Part shown: positions 51,389 to 60,177 of the stretch, in pieces
Layout of the letters: the number at the start of each line of letters is the position of its first letter
How positions within the stretch are numbered: position 1 is the first letter of the stretch
The notes under the pieces: generated by a model
What the model saw: the letters and a program-made list of their open reading frames with translations, nothing else
Told to the model about the DNA's origin: nothing
Database searches by the model: none
Position numbers and translations under genes: made by a program
Assembly (NCBI RefSeq): GCF_009796285.1
Contig: NZ_CP047020.1
Location: 5,890,001 to 5,954,000 of the forward strand
Source of the DNA: Streptomyces broussonetiae
GTDB lineage: Bacteria; Actinomycetota; Actinomycetes; Streptomycetales; Streptomycetaceae
Length of the DNA stretch: 64,000 bases
Direction: 5' to 3'

Positions 51389-51795
51389 TAAATCTGCGCT
51401 GATCCCAGCCCTATTGGCGTCGTCCGGCAAAGGCCAAGAGCCTAGCCGGGCGGCGCCTCGGCATGTGGAGCTTTCCGTAAATCCCCTGAGCCAAACGGGA
51501 TGTGAGCTTTCACACTCGGCGCAGAATTGCCACCCGGCGTCCGGTTGCGGCAGAGTCTCAGTCCTGTCAGGCCCCGCATACGACACACCTGTACCCCCAG
51601 CGGTACGGCACCACAGAGGTACCACCAACTCCATAACGTCCGTCGTATGCCGCCCGAGCATCACGCGGCGCTCCCTTGAGGGGAGTTGCCCACCGGGCCC
51701 GTGCCTCCCGTGACCCCGCAGTTGGGAGGCCAGTGCCAGGGGCACGATTGCGTCCGCCAGGGTCACCGAAGCGGGCGATGCTGGAAGGAAACCGT
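51389..51795 (+). promoter_or_regulatory. Long leader with Crp-like site before the transglycosylase gene
   Basis: These 407 bp contain no credible gene. TGTGAGCTTTCACA (51501-51514) is a palindrome whose core GTG-N6-CAC fits the Crp half-site pattern reported for streptomycetes. A conserved-looking leader of about 280 bp follows, to GTG 51796. I saw no match to a known riboswitch. Confidence 0.4.
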
Positions 51796-52494
51796 GTGAG
51801 CCGGATTTCGGTCCGGGGATTCGCAGTGGCTTCGGCCACCGCGGTCACCGCCGTCGGGAGCGTCGTCGGAGTTGCCTCGGGCAGCGTCGCGCAGAACAAC
51901 AACGACGCCGAGGCGACGGCAGCCGACACCACGCTCCTCGCAGACATACCCGCGGGTCAGCAGGCACAGGTCCAGTCCGCGTCGCTGACGCAGCAGGCCG
52001 ACGCCCAGGCCATCGCCGCGGACGCGAGCGCCAAGAAGGATGCCGAGGAGGCGGCCCGCAAGGCAGCCGCCGAGACCGCGTACGCGAAGAAGGAAGCCGC
52101 CCAGAAGGCGGCGGAGGAGGCCAAGCAGCGCGCCGAGACGAAGGCGGCGGCCAGCCGCAGCGGCGACAGCAGCGACGCCACCTTCCCGGTGCAGTCCTCG
52201 TACACGGTGGCGCAGGTCCAGGCCATCGCGCGACAGATCGTGCCGGCCGGCCAGTTCCAGTGCTTCAGCAACATCGTGGACCACGAGTCCACGTGGAACT
52301 ACCAGGCGGTCAACGCCTCCTCCGGCGCCTACGGCCTTGTCCAGGCCCTGCCCGCCGGCAAGATGGCGTCCGCGGGTGCCGACTGGCAGACCAACCCGGC
52401 CACCCAGATCAAGTGGGGCCTGAACTACATGAACCAGCGGTACGGCAGCCCCTGTGACGCGTGGTCGTACTGGCAGGCGAACGGCAACTACTGA
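51796..52494 (+). CDS. Secreted lytic-transglycosylase-like (SLT) protein with coiled coil
   Basis: A 232-residue secreted protein. GTG 51796 is chosen for AAGGA 6 nt before it; ATG 51778 is in frame but has no such site. A signal-peptide-like helix (residues 8-30) leads to a long Ala/Lys/Glu-rich coiled coil (about 58-125; EAARKAAAETAYAKKEAAQK). The C-terminal transglycosylase-like domain (about 140-232) has FSNIVDHESTWNYQAVNASSGAYGLVQALP, with Glu as the likely acid. Such proteins cleave peptidoglycan. It is monocistronic, with a long leader and strong terminator. Confidence 0.85.
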   Translation: MSRISVRGFAVASATAVTAVGSVVGVASGSVAQNNNDAEATAADTTLLADIPAGQQAQVQSASLTQQADAQAIAADASAKKDAEEAARKAAAETAYAKKEAAQKAAEEAKQRAETKAAASRSGDSSDATFPVQSSYTVAQVQAIARQIVPAGQFQCFSNIVDHESTWNYQAVNASSGAYGLVQALPAGKMASAGADWQTNPATQIKWGLNYMNQRYGSPCDAWSYWQANGNY

Positions 52495-52516
52495 GCCGTC
52501 CACGGTTCTCAACCTT

Positions 52517-52553
52517 GCGCAGCCCCTCCCCGTCCTTGGGGGAGGGGCTGCGC
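52517..52553 (+). terminator. Terminator after the transglycosylase gene
   Basis: GCGCAGCCCCTCCCC (52517-52531) and GGGGAGGGGCTGCGC (52539-52553) make a perfect 15-bp stem with a 7-nt loop, 22 bp after the stop. Confidence 0.8.
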
Positions 52554-52633
52554 CCTGTACGGTCGTACCCGGCATACCTCCAGGGGGAGGAGAGGTGGCG
52601 AGCACGCGGGGACGCGGGGGAAGAGGACGAATC

Positions 52634-53998
52634 ATGTCGCGAGTGCCAGGATGGCTCGGCCGACTGGGCGCCGGTCTCACCGAGATGAGCGAGCGCCTGG
52701 ACGAGCGGCGCGTGGAGGTCGAGCAGAGCAGCGACCCGCTCGCCGCGCCCGCACCTCCCACCCCGGCCCCCGCCGCCGAGAGGCCGGACACCCCTGTCGA
52801 GCCCCCGCCCCCCGTCCGTGAGACCCCGCCTGCCACCCGGCGGTCCGCACCGTCGGCCGCCCCCCGCCCCGACCCCGCCGAGGCCGTGCCCTGGGGCGTG
52901 CGGGTCGCCGCCGAGGCGGGCTGGCGGCTGCTGGTGCTCGCCGGCACGGTCTGGGTCCTGATGCGGGTCATCAGCTCGGTCCAGCTGGTGGTGTTCGCCT
53001 TCGTCATCGCCCTGCTCGTCACCGCGCTGCTCCAGCCGACCGTCGCCCGGCTCACCCGCCGCGGGGTGCCGCGCGGCATCGCCACCGCGCTCACCGCCAT
53101 CAGCGGCTTCGTCGTCATAGGGCTGATGGGCTGGTTCGTGACCTGGCAGGTCATGGAGAACATCGACACGCTCTCCACCCAGATCCAGTCCGGCATCGAC
53201 GACCTGCGCAACTGGCTGCTCAAGAGCCCGTTCCACGTCACCGACAAGCAGATCAACCAGATCGCCAAGAACCTCCGTGAGGCGATCGGCGCCAACACCG
53301 ACCAGATAACGTCCGCCGGTCTGGAGGGCGTTCAGGTCATCGTCGACTTCCTCACCGGCCTGCTGCTGGTGTTCTTCTCGACGCTGTTCCTGCTCTACGA
53401 CGGCAAACGCATCTGGGAGTGGTTCCTGAAGCTGGTGCCGGCCGCGGCCCGCCCGGGCGTGGCCGGCGCCGGCCCGCGCGCCTGGCGCACCCTGACCGCC
53501 TACGTCCGAGGCACGGTCCTGGTCGCCCTGATAGACGCCACCTTCATCGGCGTCGGCATCTACTTCCTGAACGTGCCCATGGCCGTCCCGCTGGCCGTCT
53601 TCATCTTCCTGTTCTCGTTCATCCCGCTCGTCGGCGCCGTCGCCTCCGGCGCGCTCGCCGTGATCGTGGCGCTGGTCACCCAGGGCGTGTTCACGGCCGT
53701 CATGACGCTCGTCGTGGTCCTCGCCGTCCAGCAGATCGAGGGCCATGTGCTCCAGCCGTTCATCCTCGGCCGCGCGGTGCGCGTCCACCCGCTGGCGGTC
53801 GTCCTCACCGTCGCGGCCGGCGGCATGGTGGCCGGCATCGGCGGCGCGGTGGTGGCCGTACCGCTGGTGGCGGTGACGAACACGGTGGTCGGATATCTGA
53901 AGCAGTACTCGGAAGAGCTGCAACAGCAGAAGGCTCCCGCCCCGCCCGCACCCGCATCCGAGCCGGAGAACACCGAAGACCCCGTCCACGCGGAGTGA
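52634..53998 (+). CDS. AI-2E family transporter (PerM-like permease)
   Basis: A 454-residue membrane protein starting at ATG 52634. A Pro-rich cytoplasmic N-terminus (about 1-90) precedes about eight helices with the family arrangement: two pairs of helices, a soluble helical insertion (about 180-235), and the conserved IFLFSFIPLVGAVASGALAVIVAL and HVLQPFILGRAVRVHPLAVVL segments. The family includes autoinducer-2 exporters and sodium/proton antiporters, so the substrate here is unknown. It is convergent with ahpD, 22 bp apart. Confidence 0.88.
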   Translation: MSRVPGWLGRLGAGLTEMSERLDERRVEVEQSSDPLAAPAPPTPAPAAERPDTPVEPPPPVRETPPATRRSAPSAAPRPDPAEAVPWGVRVAAEAGWRLLVLAGTVWVLMRVISSVQLVVFAFVIALLVTALLQPTVARLTRRGVPRGIATALTAISGFVVIGLMGWFVTWQVMENIDTLSTQIQSGIDDLRNWLLKSPFHVTDKQINQIAKNLREAIGANTDQITSAGLEGVQVIVDFLTGLLLVFFSTLFLLYDGKRIWEWFLKLVPAAARPGVAGAGPRAWRTLTAYVRGTVLVALIDATFIGVGIYFLNVPMAVPLAVFIFLFSFIPLVGAVASGALAVIVALVTQGVFTAVMTLVVVLAVQQIEGHVLQPFILGRAVRVHPLAVVLTVAAGGMVAGIGGAVVAVPLVAVTNTVVGYLKQYSEELQQQKAPAPPAPASEPENTEDPVHAE

Positions 53999-54020
53999 AC
54001 GGGGCCCTCGGACAACGGCC

Positions 54021-54554
54021 CTACTCGGCGAGAACCGCCTCGGCCTCCAGCGTGACGGCCACAGCCTGCACCACGGAAGCGATCTTGAACGCCTCCTGGA
54101 TCACCTCGCGCTCCACACCGGCCTTGCGCAGCACCTGCTCGTGCGAGTCCAGGCACATGCCACAGCCGTTGATCGCGGAGACCGCGAACGACCACAGCTC
54201 GAAGTCGACCTTGTCCACGCCGGGGTTGCCGATGACGTTCATCCGCAGACCCGCGCGCAGGGTGCCGTACTCGTGGTCGGACAGCAGGTGGCGCGTGCGG
54301 TAGAAGACGTTGTTCATCGCCATGATGGCGGCGGCCGACTTGGCGGCCTGGTACGCCTCCGGCTTGAGGTTCGCCTTCGCCTCCGGCTCCAGCTCACGCA
54401 GCACGATCGGGGAACGGGAGGCGATGGCGGTCGCCAGCACCGCGCCCCACAGCTGCTGCTCCGGCAGGCCGGAGTTGCCGATGACCGAGCCCAGGTTGAG
54501 CTTCAGGTCCTTGGCGTAGTCCGGGACGCGGGACTTGAGCGAGTCGAGAGACAT
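54021..54554 (-). CDS. ahpD: Alkyl hydroperoxidase AhpD
   Basis: A 177-residue AhpD with the redox site CGMCLDSH (CxxC-x3-His, about residues 133-140) and the upstream catalytic Glu region. In actinomycetes AhpD regenerates AhpC using dihydrolipoamide-based electrons. It lies 3 bp after ahpC in the same operon, divergent from oxyR. The length is normal. Confidence 0.95.
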   Translation of the reverse strand: MSLDSLKSRVPDYAKDLKLNLGSVIGNSGLPEQQLWGAVLATAIASRSPIVLRELEPEAKANLKPEAYQAAKSAAAIMAMNNVFYRTRHLLSDHEYGTLRAGLRMNVIGNPGVDKVDFELWSFAVSAINGCGMCLDSHEQVLRKAGVEREVIQEAFKIASVVQAVAVTLEAEAVLAE

Positions 54555-54557
54555 GGG

Positions 54558-55112
54558 TCACTCACCAGCCAGCAGCGCGACCGGGTCCAGGGTGTTCTCA
54601 CCCTTGCTCCAGTTGCAGGGGCACAGCTCGTCGGTCTGCAGGGCGTCCAGGACCCGCAGGACCTCCTTGGGGTTACGGCCCACGGAACCGGCGGTGACCA
54701 TGGTGAACTGGATCTCGCGGTTCGGGTCGACGATGAAGACGGCGCGCTGCGCGAAGCCGTCCTCGCCCTCGATGCCCAGGTCGCGCATCAGCTCGTGCTT
54801 GGAGTCGGCCATCATCGGGAACGGCAGGTCGGTCAGGTCCGGGTGGTCCTTGCGCCAGGCGTGGTGGACGAACTCGGAGTCACCGGAGAAGCCGAGGATC
54901 TGGGCGTCACGGTCGGCGAACTCGTCGTTCAGCTTCCCGAACGCGGCGATCTCGGTCGGGCAGACGAAGGTGAAGTCCTTCGGCCATGCGAACACGACCA
55001 GCCACTTGCCCTCGTGGGACTTGTGGTGGATCTGCTCGAACTCCTTGCCCTTCTCCAGCGAGACGCAGGCGGTCAGTTCGAACTCGGGGAACTTGTCACC
55101 GACAGTGAGCAC
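54558..55112 (-). CDS. ahpC: Alkyl hydroperoxide reductase AhpC (2-Cys peroxiredoxin)
   Basis: A 184-residue peroxiredoxin with the peroxidatic cysteine in FVCPTEIAAF and the C-terminal cysteines of LCPCNWSKGE. It reduces organic peroxides and hydrogen peroxide and is recycled by AhpD. The start is ATG 55112 with AAGGAGAG close upstream. The leader holds a strong hairpin. It is divergent from oxyR, which presumably activates it under oxidative stress. Confidence 0.96.
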   Translation of the reverse strand: MLTVGDKFPEFELTACVSLEKGKEFEQIHHKSHEGKWLVVFAWPKDFTFVCPTEIAAFGKLNDEFADRDAQILGFSGDSEFVHHAWRKDHPDLTDLPFPMMADSKHELMRDLGIEGEDGFAQRAVFIVDPNREIQFTMVTAGSVGRNPKEVLRVLDALQTDELCPCNWSKGENTLDPVALLAGE

Positions 55113-55247
55113 ATGCTCTCCTTGCAGCGAAGAAGCACCCCTTTTGAGGGTGCTTCCCGTATGGGTTGGACGCCGTTGATCGTGGCACAGGGTGCATTGA
55201 TTAGTGAAATAGCTACACTCGGTCTCGTTGATCGGAGGTACCTATCA
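55113..55247. promoter_or_regulatory. ahpC-oxyR divergent control region with ahpC leader hairpin
   Basis: Two elements are visible. A 9-bp stem GAAGCACCC (55133-55141) with GGGTGCTTC (55149-55157) would form a hairpin in the ahpC mRNA, ending 20 nt before the start codon. Nearer oxyR lies an AT-rich patch (about 55196-55218, ATTGATTAGTGAAATAGCTAC) with ATAG and CTA elements typical of OxyR sites. The oxyR ribosome-binding site GGAGGT is at 55234-55239. OxyR binding is inferred. Confidence 0.5.
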
Positions 55248-56198
55248 GTGACCATCAGTAACGGCAAGCGCAGGCAGCCGAGCCTCGCCCAGCTGCGTGC
55301 CTTCGCGGCCGTCGCCGAGCATCTGCACTTCCGCGACGCGGCCGCCGCGATCGGGATGAGCCAGCCCGCCCTGTCGGGTGCGGTCTCGGCGCTGGAGGAG
55401 ACCCTCGGGGTGACCCTTCTGGAGCGTACGACGCGCAAGGTGCTGCTCTCGCCCGCCGGGGAGCGTCTGGCCGCACGGGCGAAGGCGGTGCTGGAGGCGG
55501 TCGGCGCGCTGCTGGAGGAGGCCGAGGCGGTCCGGGCGCCGTTCACGGGAGTCCTGCGCCTCGGGGTGATCCCGACCGTCGCGCCGTACCTGTTGCCCAC
55601 CGTGCTGCGCCTCGTGCACCAGCGCTATCCGCAGCTCGATCTCCAGGTGCACGAGGAGCAGACCGCCAGCCTGCTCGACGGCCTGCACTCCGGCCGTCTG
55701 GACCTGCTGTTGCTGGCGGTCCCGCTCGGTGTGCCCGGAGTCGTCGAACTCCCCCTGTTCGACGAGGACTTCGCGCTCGTCACCCCGCTCGACCACTGGC
55801 TCGGCGGGCGCGAGGGCATCCCGCGCGAGGCGCTGAAGGAGCTGAATCTGCTGCTCCTGGACGAGGGCCACTGCCTGCGCGACCAGGCCCTGGACATCTG
55901 CCGGGAGGCCGGCCGCGAGGACGCGCCGGTCACCACGACGGCCGCCGGGCTTTCGACGCTGGTCCAGCTGGTGGCGGGCGGCCTCGGGTGCACGTTGCTG
56001 CCGCGCACCGCGCTCAAGCTGGAGACCGCCCGCAGCAGCCAGCTCCTGACCGGGTACTTCGCCGAGCCCGCCCCGAGCCGCCGGGTCGCTCTCGCGATGC
56101 GGGCGGGGGCGGCGCGCTCGGCGGAGTACGAGGAGCTGGCCGCGGCGTTGCGCGAGGCGCTGGGTGCGCTGCCGGTACGGGTGCTGGACGCGTCCTGA
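55248..56198 (+). CDS. oxyR: Hydrogen peroxide sensor OxyR (LysR family)
   Basis: A 316-residue LysR-type regulator starting at GTG 55248, with GGAGGT 8 nt upstream. The N-terminal helix-turn-helix (QLRAFAAVAEHLHF, AAAIGMSQPALSGAVSALEE) is followed by a LysR substrate domain. Cys209 and Cys218, nine residues apart (GHCLRDQALDIC), match the redox pair of E. coli OxyR (Cys199/Cys208). It is divergent from ahpC-ahpD, the classic target arrangement. Confidence 0.95.
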   Translation: MTISNGKRRQPSLAQLRAFAAVAEHLHFRDAAAAIGMSQPALSGAVSALEETLGVTLLERTTRKVLLSPAGERLAARAKAVLEAVGALLEEAEAVRAPFTGVLRLGVIPTVAPYLLPTVLRLVHQRYPQLDLQVHEEQTASLLDGLHSGRLDLLLLAVPLGVPGVVELPLFDEDFALVTPLDHWLGGREGIPREALKELNLLLLDEGHCLRDQALDICREAGREDAPVTTTAAGLSTLVQLVAGGLGCTLLPRTALKLETARSSQLLTGYFAEPAPSRRVALAMRAGAARSAEYEELAAALREALGALPVRVLDAS

Positions 56199-56297
56199 AG
56201 GGCTGCGGGGGCACCGCGCGTCCAGCCCCACCGGTCCGCGCCGCGTACACCCCGCAGCCACTCCTCCCGGAGCGCCGACCGGCGACTCCGTGCGCGA

Positions 56298-58670
56298 CTA
56301 CTCCGTGCGCAGCCCCTCCGGGCGCATCATCCGGATCAGCGGCGGCAGGCTCAGCGCGGTCACCGTGAGGACCACCGCCGCGCCGACGGCGGTCATCGAC
56401 AGCACGCTCGACCAGTCCACGCCCACCGACACGCCCGCCATCTGCAGCAGCACCGCGCCCAGGGTGAGCCCGACGGCCGTGGCGAGCAGCAGGCCCAGGC
56501 CGATCGGGATCGCCGTCTGCCACAGCACCGACAGGCTCAGGGTGCGCCGTCGGGTGCCGAAGGCGACCAGCGACGACAGCAGCTTCCTGCGCTCGCGCAA
56601 CTGCTCCAGCTGAGAGACCAGCAGGCTCGTGCCGATCAGGGCCAGCACACAGATGGCGCCGGCGAACGTACCGGTGCGGATGGAGTCGAACTGCTTCGAC
56701 CGCTCGGTGGCCGACCACAGCATCGTGTCCGCCAACGGGTCGATCCGTGCGGCGGTGTTGCGGATGTGCTCCTGCGCGTCCGGCACCGACCTGTCCACCG
56801 AGACATAGACCACCCCGGTCAGCAGACGGCTCAGCCGCTCGGGTATGGCCGCCGGGGTCAGCAGCACACCACTCATCCGCATTCCGGTCGGGCCGGTGAT
56901 CGCGGTGGCCGGCTTCAGACGGCCCGGTACGGTCCAGGGGGCGTCGTTGCCCGGGCCGATGCCGTTGGTGGTGTTGATGTGGAGCGTGCGGCCCGGCCGG
57001 ACGAGCTTGGCCACGTCGGCGTCGTTGCTTGCGCCCCTGGCCACGAAGGCGTCCCCGTCGTGGCAGGAGGTCACCCGGGCCTCCTCGCGCAGCGCGTCGC
57101 AGGTGCCGACCGTCAGCGGGACGGTGGTGGTGGGCCCGCGCCGCCAGTCCTGGTCGCCCAGGTCGGTGCTGCCGAGCGCGGTCGCCTTGCGTACCCCCTT
57201 GGTCGCGGAGAACTTCGCGGCGGTCGGGAGGAAGTCCACGCCCCGCGACAGGTTGACCTGCATCTGGGCGCGAGTGGTGTCGTGCCCGGTGTTCTTGGTG
57301 TATTCGCTCTGGATGCCGGCGAACAGCATCTGCATCGCGATCGCCCCGGCCACCGCGACCGCGATCCCGTTGACCATGCGCGCCGCCGTACCGCTGCTCA
57401 GCTGCAGCCGTCGTACGGCCAGTTGCCAGGCGAGCCCGCCCCGGCCGAGCCGGGCGACCACCGCTTCGACGATCCACGGCAGCAGGGTGGTCACACCGAT
57501 GAGCAGCAGCAGGACGCCGCCGATCACCAGATACGGGTTGAAGTCGCCGTGCCCGCGGCCCTGCCCGATCATCGGGGCGAGCAGCGCGAGGCCGCCCACC
57601 GGCAGCAACAGCCGCCACCACAGCCGACGGCGGGTGGGCTTGGCGGTGCGGACCACACCCAGCGGCTCGATGACCACTCCGCGCAGCGCGAACAGAGTGA
57701 CCAGCACCGCCGCCGCCGGGACGGCGACCGCGACCAGGGCGGCCAGCGCGGGCGTGGGATTGAGATAGCTGGGGAAAACGCTGATGCCCACGATCTCGAC
57801 CGAGCCCGCGAGCTGCCGGCCGAGCAGGAAGAAGACGGTGCCGAAGACCAGCCCGACCAGCGATCCGGCGAGCGCCTCGCCCGCCGCGATCCGCCGGGTC
57901 ATCCGGGTGTCGGAGCCCACCAGCCGCAGCGCGGCCAGCCGGCGGTCGCGCCGCTCGCCGCCGAACCGTACGGCGGTGGCGATGAACACGGCGACCGGCG
58001 TCAGCAGCACCGCGAAGACGACCAGCACCAGCAGGATCAGGACCGGGTCCATCGTGTTCGACGACGCGGTCGGACGCCCGAACTCGGTGATCCGGGCCGT
58101 CCGGTATCCGTCGATGCGCGGGGCGAGGCTCTTCGCACCGGCGTAGTAGGCCAGTTCCTGTGAGCCGATGAGCCCGCTCTCGCCGATCGTCCCGACGATC
58201 CGGTACGGCAGCCGCTCGCGCAGCAGTCTGCCGTCACCGGAGTCGAGCAGCTTCTTCAGCGCGGGGGAGACGACCATCTCGCCCGGCGCCGGGTACTTCG
58301 ACAGACCAGGGGCGAGCGGCGCCTTGGGACCCTCGGGCTCCACCAGCCGGCCACGGACGTCGTCGCCGTGGTACGTGGTGTCGGAGTCGGAGATCAGCAG
58401 GGTGTTCGCGGCCTTCGGCCGCTTCGGACCGTAGGTGTAGTCGAGGCGGGCGTCGTCGCGGCTGTGCCGTACCCCGAGTGCGTTCGGGATCGCGGTCGTC
58501 AGCAGCAGCAGGGCCACGCCCAGACCGACGCCGACCGCCGTCAGCAGCACCCGGATCCAGCCCTCGCGCCCACCGGTGAACGCGAACCGGACCCCCATAC
58601 CCAGATCCCGGGACCTCCCCCAGGCTCTCGACCCCGCCCGAGCCGGGCGGTTCCCCCGACGGGCGCTCAC
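56298..58670 (-). CDS. ABC transporter permease, FtsX/MacB-like
   Basis: A 790-residue permease. One N-terminal helix (about 30-52) is followed by a large outer domain, then two FtsX-type three-helix blocks (about 205-340 and 640-780) with a second outer domain between. The start GTG 58670 overlaps the ATPase stop as GTGA. Such large permeases in PadR-linked operons usually work in envelope stress or lantibiotic/peptide resistance rather than import. No periplasmic adaptor is present. The substrate is unknown. Confidence 0.88.
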   Translation of the reverse strand: MSARRGNRPARAGSRAWGRSRDLGMGVRFAFTGGREGWIRVLLTAVGVGLGVALLLLTTAIPNALGVRHSRDDARLDYTYGPKRPKAANTLLISDSDTTYHGDDVRGRLVEPEGPKAPLAPGLSKYPAPGEMVVSPALKKLLDSGDGRLLRERLPYRIVGTIGESGLIGSQELAYYAGAKSLAPRIDGYRTARITEFGRPTASSNTMDPVLILLVLVVFAVLLTPVAVFIATAVRFGGERRDRRLAALRLVGSDTRMTRRIAAGEALAGSLVGLVFGTVFFLLGRQLAGSVEIVGISVFPSYLNPTPALAALVAVAVPAAAVLVTLFALRGVVIEPLGVVRTAKPTRRRLWWRLLLPVGGLALLAPMIGQGRGHGDFNPYLVIGGVLLLLIGVTTLLPWIVEAVVARLGRGGLAWQLAVRRLQLSSGTAARMVNGIAVAVAGAIAMQMLFAGIQSEYTKNTGHDTTRAQMQVNLSRGVDFLPTAAKFSATKGVRKATALGSTDLGDQDWRRGPTTTVPLTVGTCDALREEARVTSCHDGDAFVARGASNDADVAKLVRPGRTLHINTTNGIGPGNDAPWTVPGRLKPATAITGPTGMRMSGVLLTPAAIPERLSRLLTGVVYVSVDRSVPDAQEHIRNTAARIDPLADTMLWSATERSKQFDSIRTGTFAGAICVLALIGTSLLVSQLEQLRERRKLLSSLVAFGTRRRTLSLSVLWQTAIPIGLGLLLATAVGLTLGAVLLQMAGVSVGVDWSSVLSMTAVGAAVVLTVTALSLPPLIRMMRPEGLRTE

Positions 58671-59356
58671 AGGGCGCGCTCCATGTCCCGGGACTTGCCG
58701 TCGCGTACGACGATCTCGCGGTCGGAGTAGGCGGCCACCCGGGCCTCGTGCGTGACGAGGACGACGGCCGCATTGGAGGAGCGGGCCGCGTCGGTCAGCA
58801 GCTCCATCACACGCTCGCCGTTGAGGGAGTCCAGCGCGCCGGTCGGCTCGTCGGCGAAGACCACCCGGGGCCCGGTGACCAGCGACCGCGCCACCGCGAC
58901 GCGCTGGCCCTGGCCGCCGGAGACCTCACCGGGCCGCTTGCCCCTGAGGTCGTCCACCTCGAGCCGCTCCATCCAGCTCAGCGCGGCCTTCTCGGCCTGC
59001 TTGCGCGAGGTGCCGTTCAGCCGCAGCGGCAGGGCCACGTTCTCGACGCAGGTCAACTCGGGCACCAGCTGGCCGAACTGGAAGACGAACCCGAACTCCG
59101 AGCGCCTGAGGGCACTGCGCTCGGCATCGCTCATCCCGGCCAGTTCCCGGCCGTCGTAGAGGATGGAGCCGGAGTCCGGCGGGACGATGCCGGCGAGGCA
59201 GTGCAGCAGTGTCGACTTGCCGGAGCCGGAGGGGCCCATGACGGCGACGACCTCGCCGGGGTGGATGGAGAACTCGGCGCCGTCGAGCGCGACCGTGGGG
59301 CCGTAGACCTTGTGCAGGTTCTCGGCGGCGAGCAGGGAGCCGGCGGGTGCGGTCAT
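58667..59356 (-). CDS. ABC transporter ATP-binding protein (MacB/LolD type)
   Basis: A 229-residue ATPase with the Walker A GPSGSGKSTLL, Q-loop FVFQFGQLVPELT, signature VSGGQGQRVAVARSL, Walker B VVFADEPTGALD and the H-loop VTHEARVAAY. The start ATG 59356 overlaps the PadR stop (ATGA). It is paired with the following FtsX-type permease. Confidence 0.94.
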   Translation of the reverse strand: MTAPAGSLLAAENLHKVYGPTVALDGAEFSIHPGEVVAVMGPSGSGKSTLLHCLAGIVPPDSGSILYDGRELAGMSDAERSALRRSEFGFVFQFGQLVPELTCVENVALPLRLNGTSRKQAEKAALSWMERLEVDDLRGKRPGEVSGGQGQRVAVARSLVTGPRVVFADEPTGALDSLNGERVMELLTDAARSSNAAVVLVTHEARVAAYSDREIVVRDGKSRDMERAL

Positions 59357-59877
59357 CGGGTCACCGCCGCACGGAGCTTGTCCAGACGCGCCGCGGTCAG
59401 CTCCAGCCACCGCAGGTCGGCCTCCAGATGGAACAGCGCGTGGTCGCAGATCAGCTGGTCCGCGAGGTCGCCCTTGCGCTTGCGGTCGGTCAGGATCCGC
59501 ATGCTGCGCAGGTGCTCGGCGCGCTGGGTGTCGAGGATGTCGGCCGCGTCGCGGTGGGTCAGCAGGGCGAGGACGACCTTGGTGTACAGGGTCGACTGGA
59601 GGTACTCCTCCGGCTTCTCCGGGGTCGCCAGCCACTTCTCCACGTCGGTGATGCCGGCTTCGGTGATGGCGTACCGCTTGCGTTCGGGGCCGCCGCCCGC
59701 CTCGATCCCGTCGACTTCCACGAGGCCGTGCTTCAGCAGTCGGGACATCGTGGAATAGACCTGGCCGTAGTGCAGCGGCCGGTCGTGACCGAACTTCTCG
59801 TCAAAGGCCCGCTTCAGGTCGTAGCCGTGACGCGGGCCGGACTCCAGGAGCCCCAGCAGGGTGTGACCGATGGACAT
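59353..59877 (-). CDS. PadR-family transcriptional regulator
   Basis: A 174-residue regulator starting at ATG 59877. The N-terminal winged helix (GHTLLGLLESGPRHGYDLKRAF, VYSTMSRLLKHGLVE) is followed by a helical PadR C-domain (about 95-170). It heads the operon with the ABC ATPase and permease through 4-nt overlaps and probably represses it. A paired GTATAC element lies just upstream. An in-frame ATG at 59895 is less likely because the operator region comes close to it. Confidence 0.93.
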   Translation of the reverse strand: MSIGHTLLGLLESGPRHGYDLKRAFDEKFGHDRPLHYGQVYSTMSRLLKHGLVEVDGIEAGGGPERKRYAITEAGITDVEKWLATPEKPEEYLQSTLYTKVVLALLTHRDAADILDTQRAEHLRSMRILTDRKRKGDLADQLICDHALFHLEADLRWLELTAARLDKLRAAVTR

Positions 59878-59898
59878 GCAGAGCACTCTACACACGGT

Positions 59899-59917
59899 GT
59901 ATACGCAGTATGTATAC
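59899..59917 (-). promoter_or_regulatory. PadR operator candidate with paired GTATAC boxes
   Basis: The palindromic hexamer GTATAC occurs at 59899-59904 and 59912-59917, 13 bp apart, within GTATACGCAGTATGTATAC. It is 22 bp upstream of the PadR start and is the only AT-rich patch there. It overlaps TATACA elements that could serve as the -10. A dyad over the promoter is where a PadR autorepressor would bind. Confidence 0.55.
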
Positions 59918-60177
59918 GCGGAGTGTGCAGATCATGGCGCGGGGTACGGCGGCGCAGGTGGGAGCCGATTGTCACGGTTCTGAAACGGGCGGACCGGCCG
60001 ATTGCAGTTCATTGCCCGGCTCCCCGAAGCAACCCTGTGGCCTCGTTACTCGTCGGTTCCCTTGGGGCGGGTGCTGATTGTCACGTCCGTAAAAGAGCGG
60101 ATCGGACGCCCTTTGTCATATAGGCGGGTGTTAGCTTTCGGAGCTGACCCCGAGACGGAAGCGGAGTGTAGGGACGC
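59918..60177 (+). other. Upstream region of the penicillin-binding protein gene
   Basis: No gene is seen in these 260 bp. GATTGTCACG occurs at 59967-59976 and again at 60076-60085. The 25 bp after each copy are also similar (GAAACGGGCGGACCGGCCG versus AAAAGAGCGGATCGGACG). This looks like an imperfect duplication of a control element, 109 bp apart. The start is preceded by a weak GGGAC ribosome-binding site. Confidence 0.4.
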
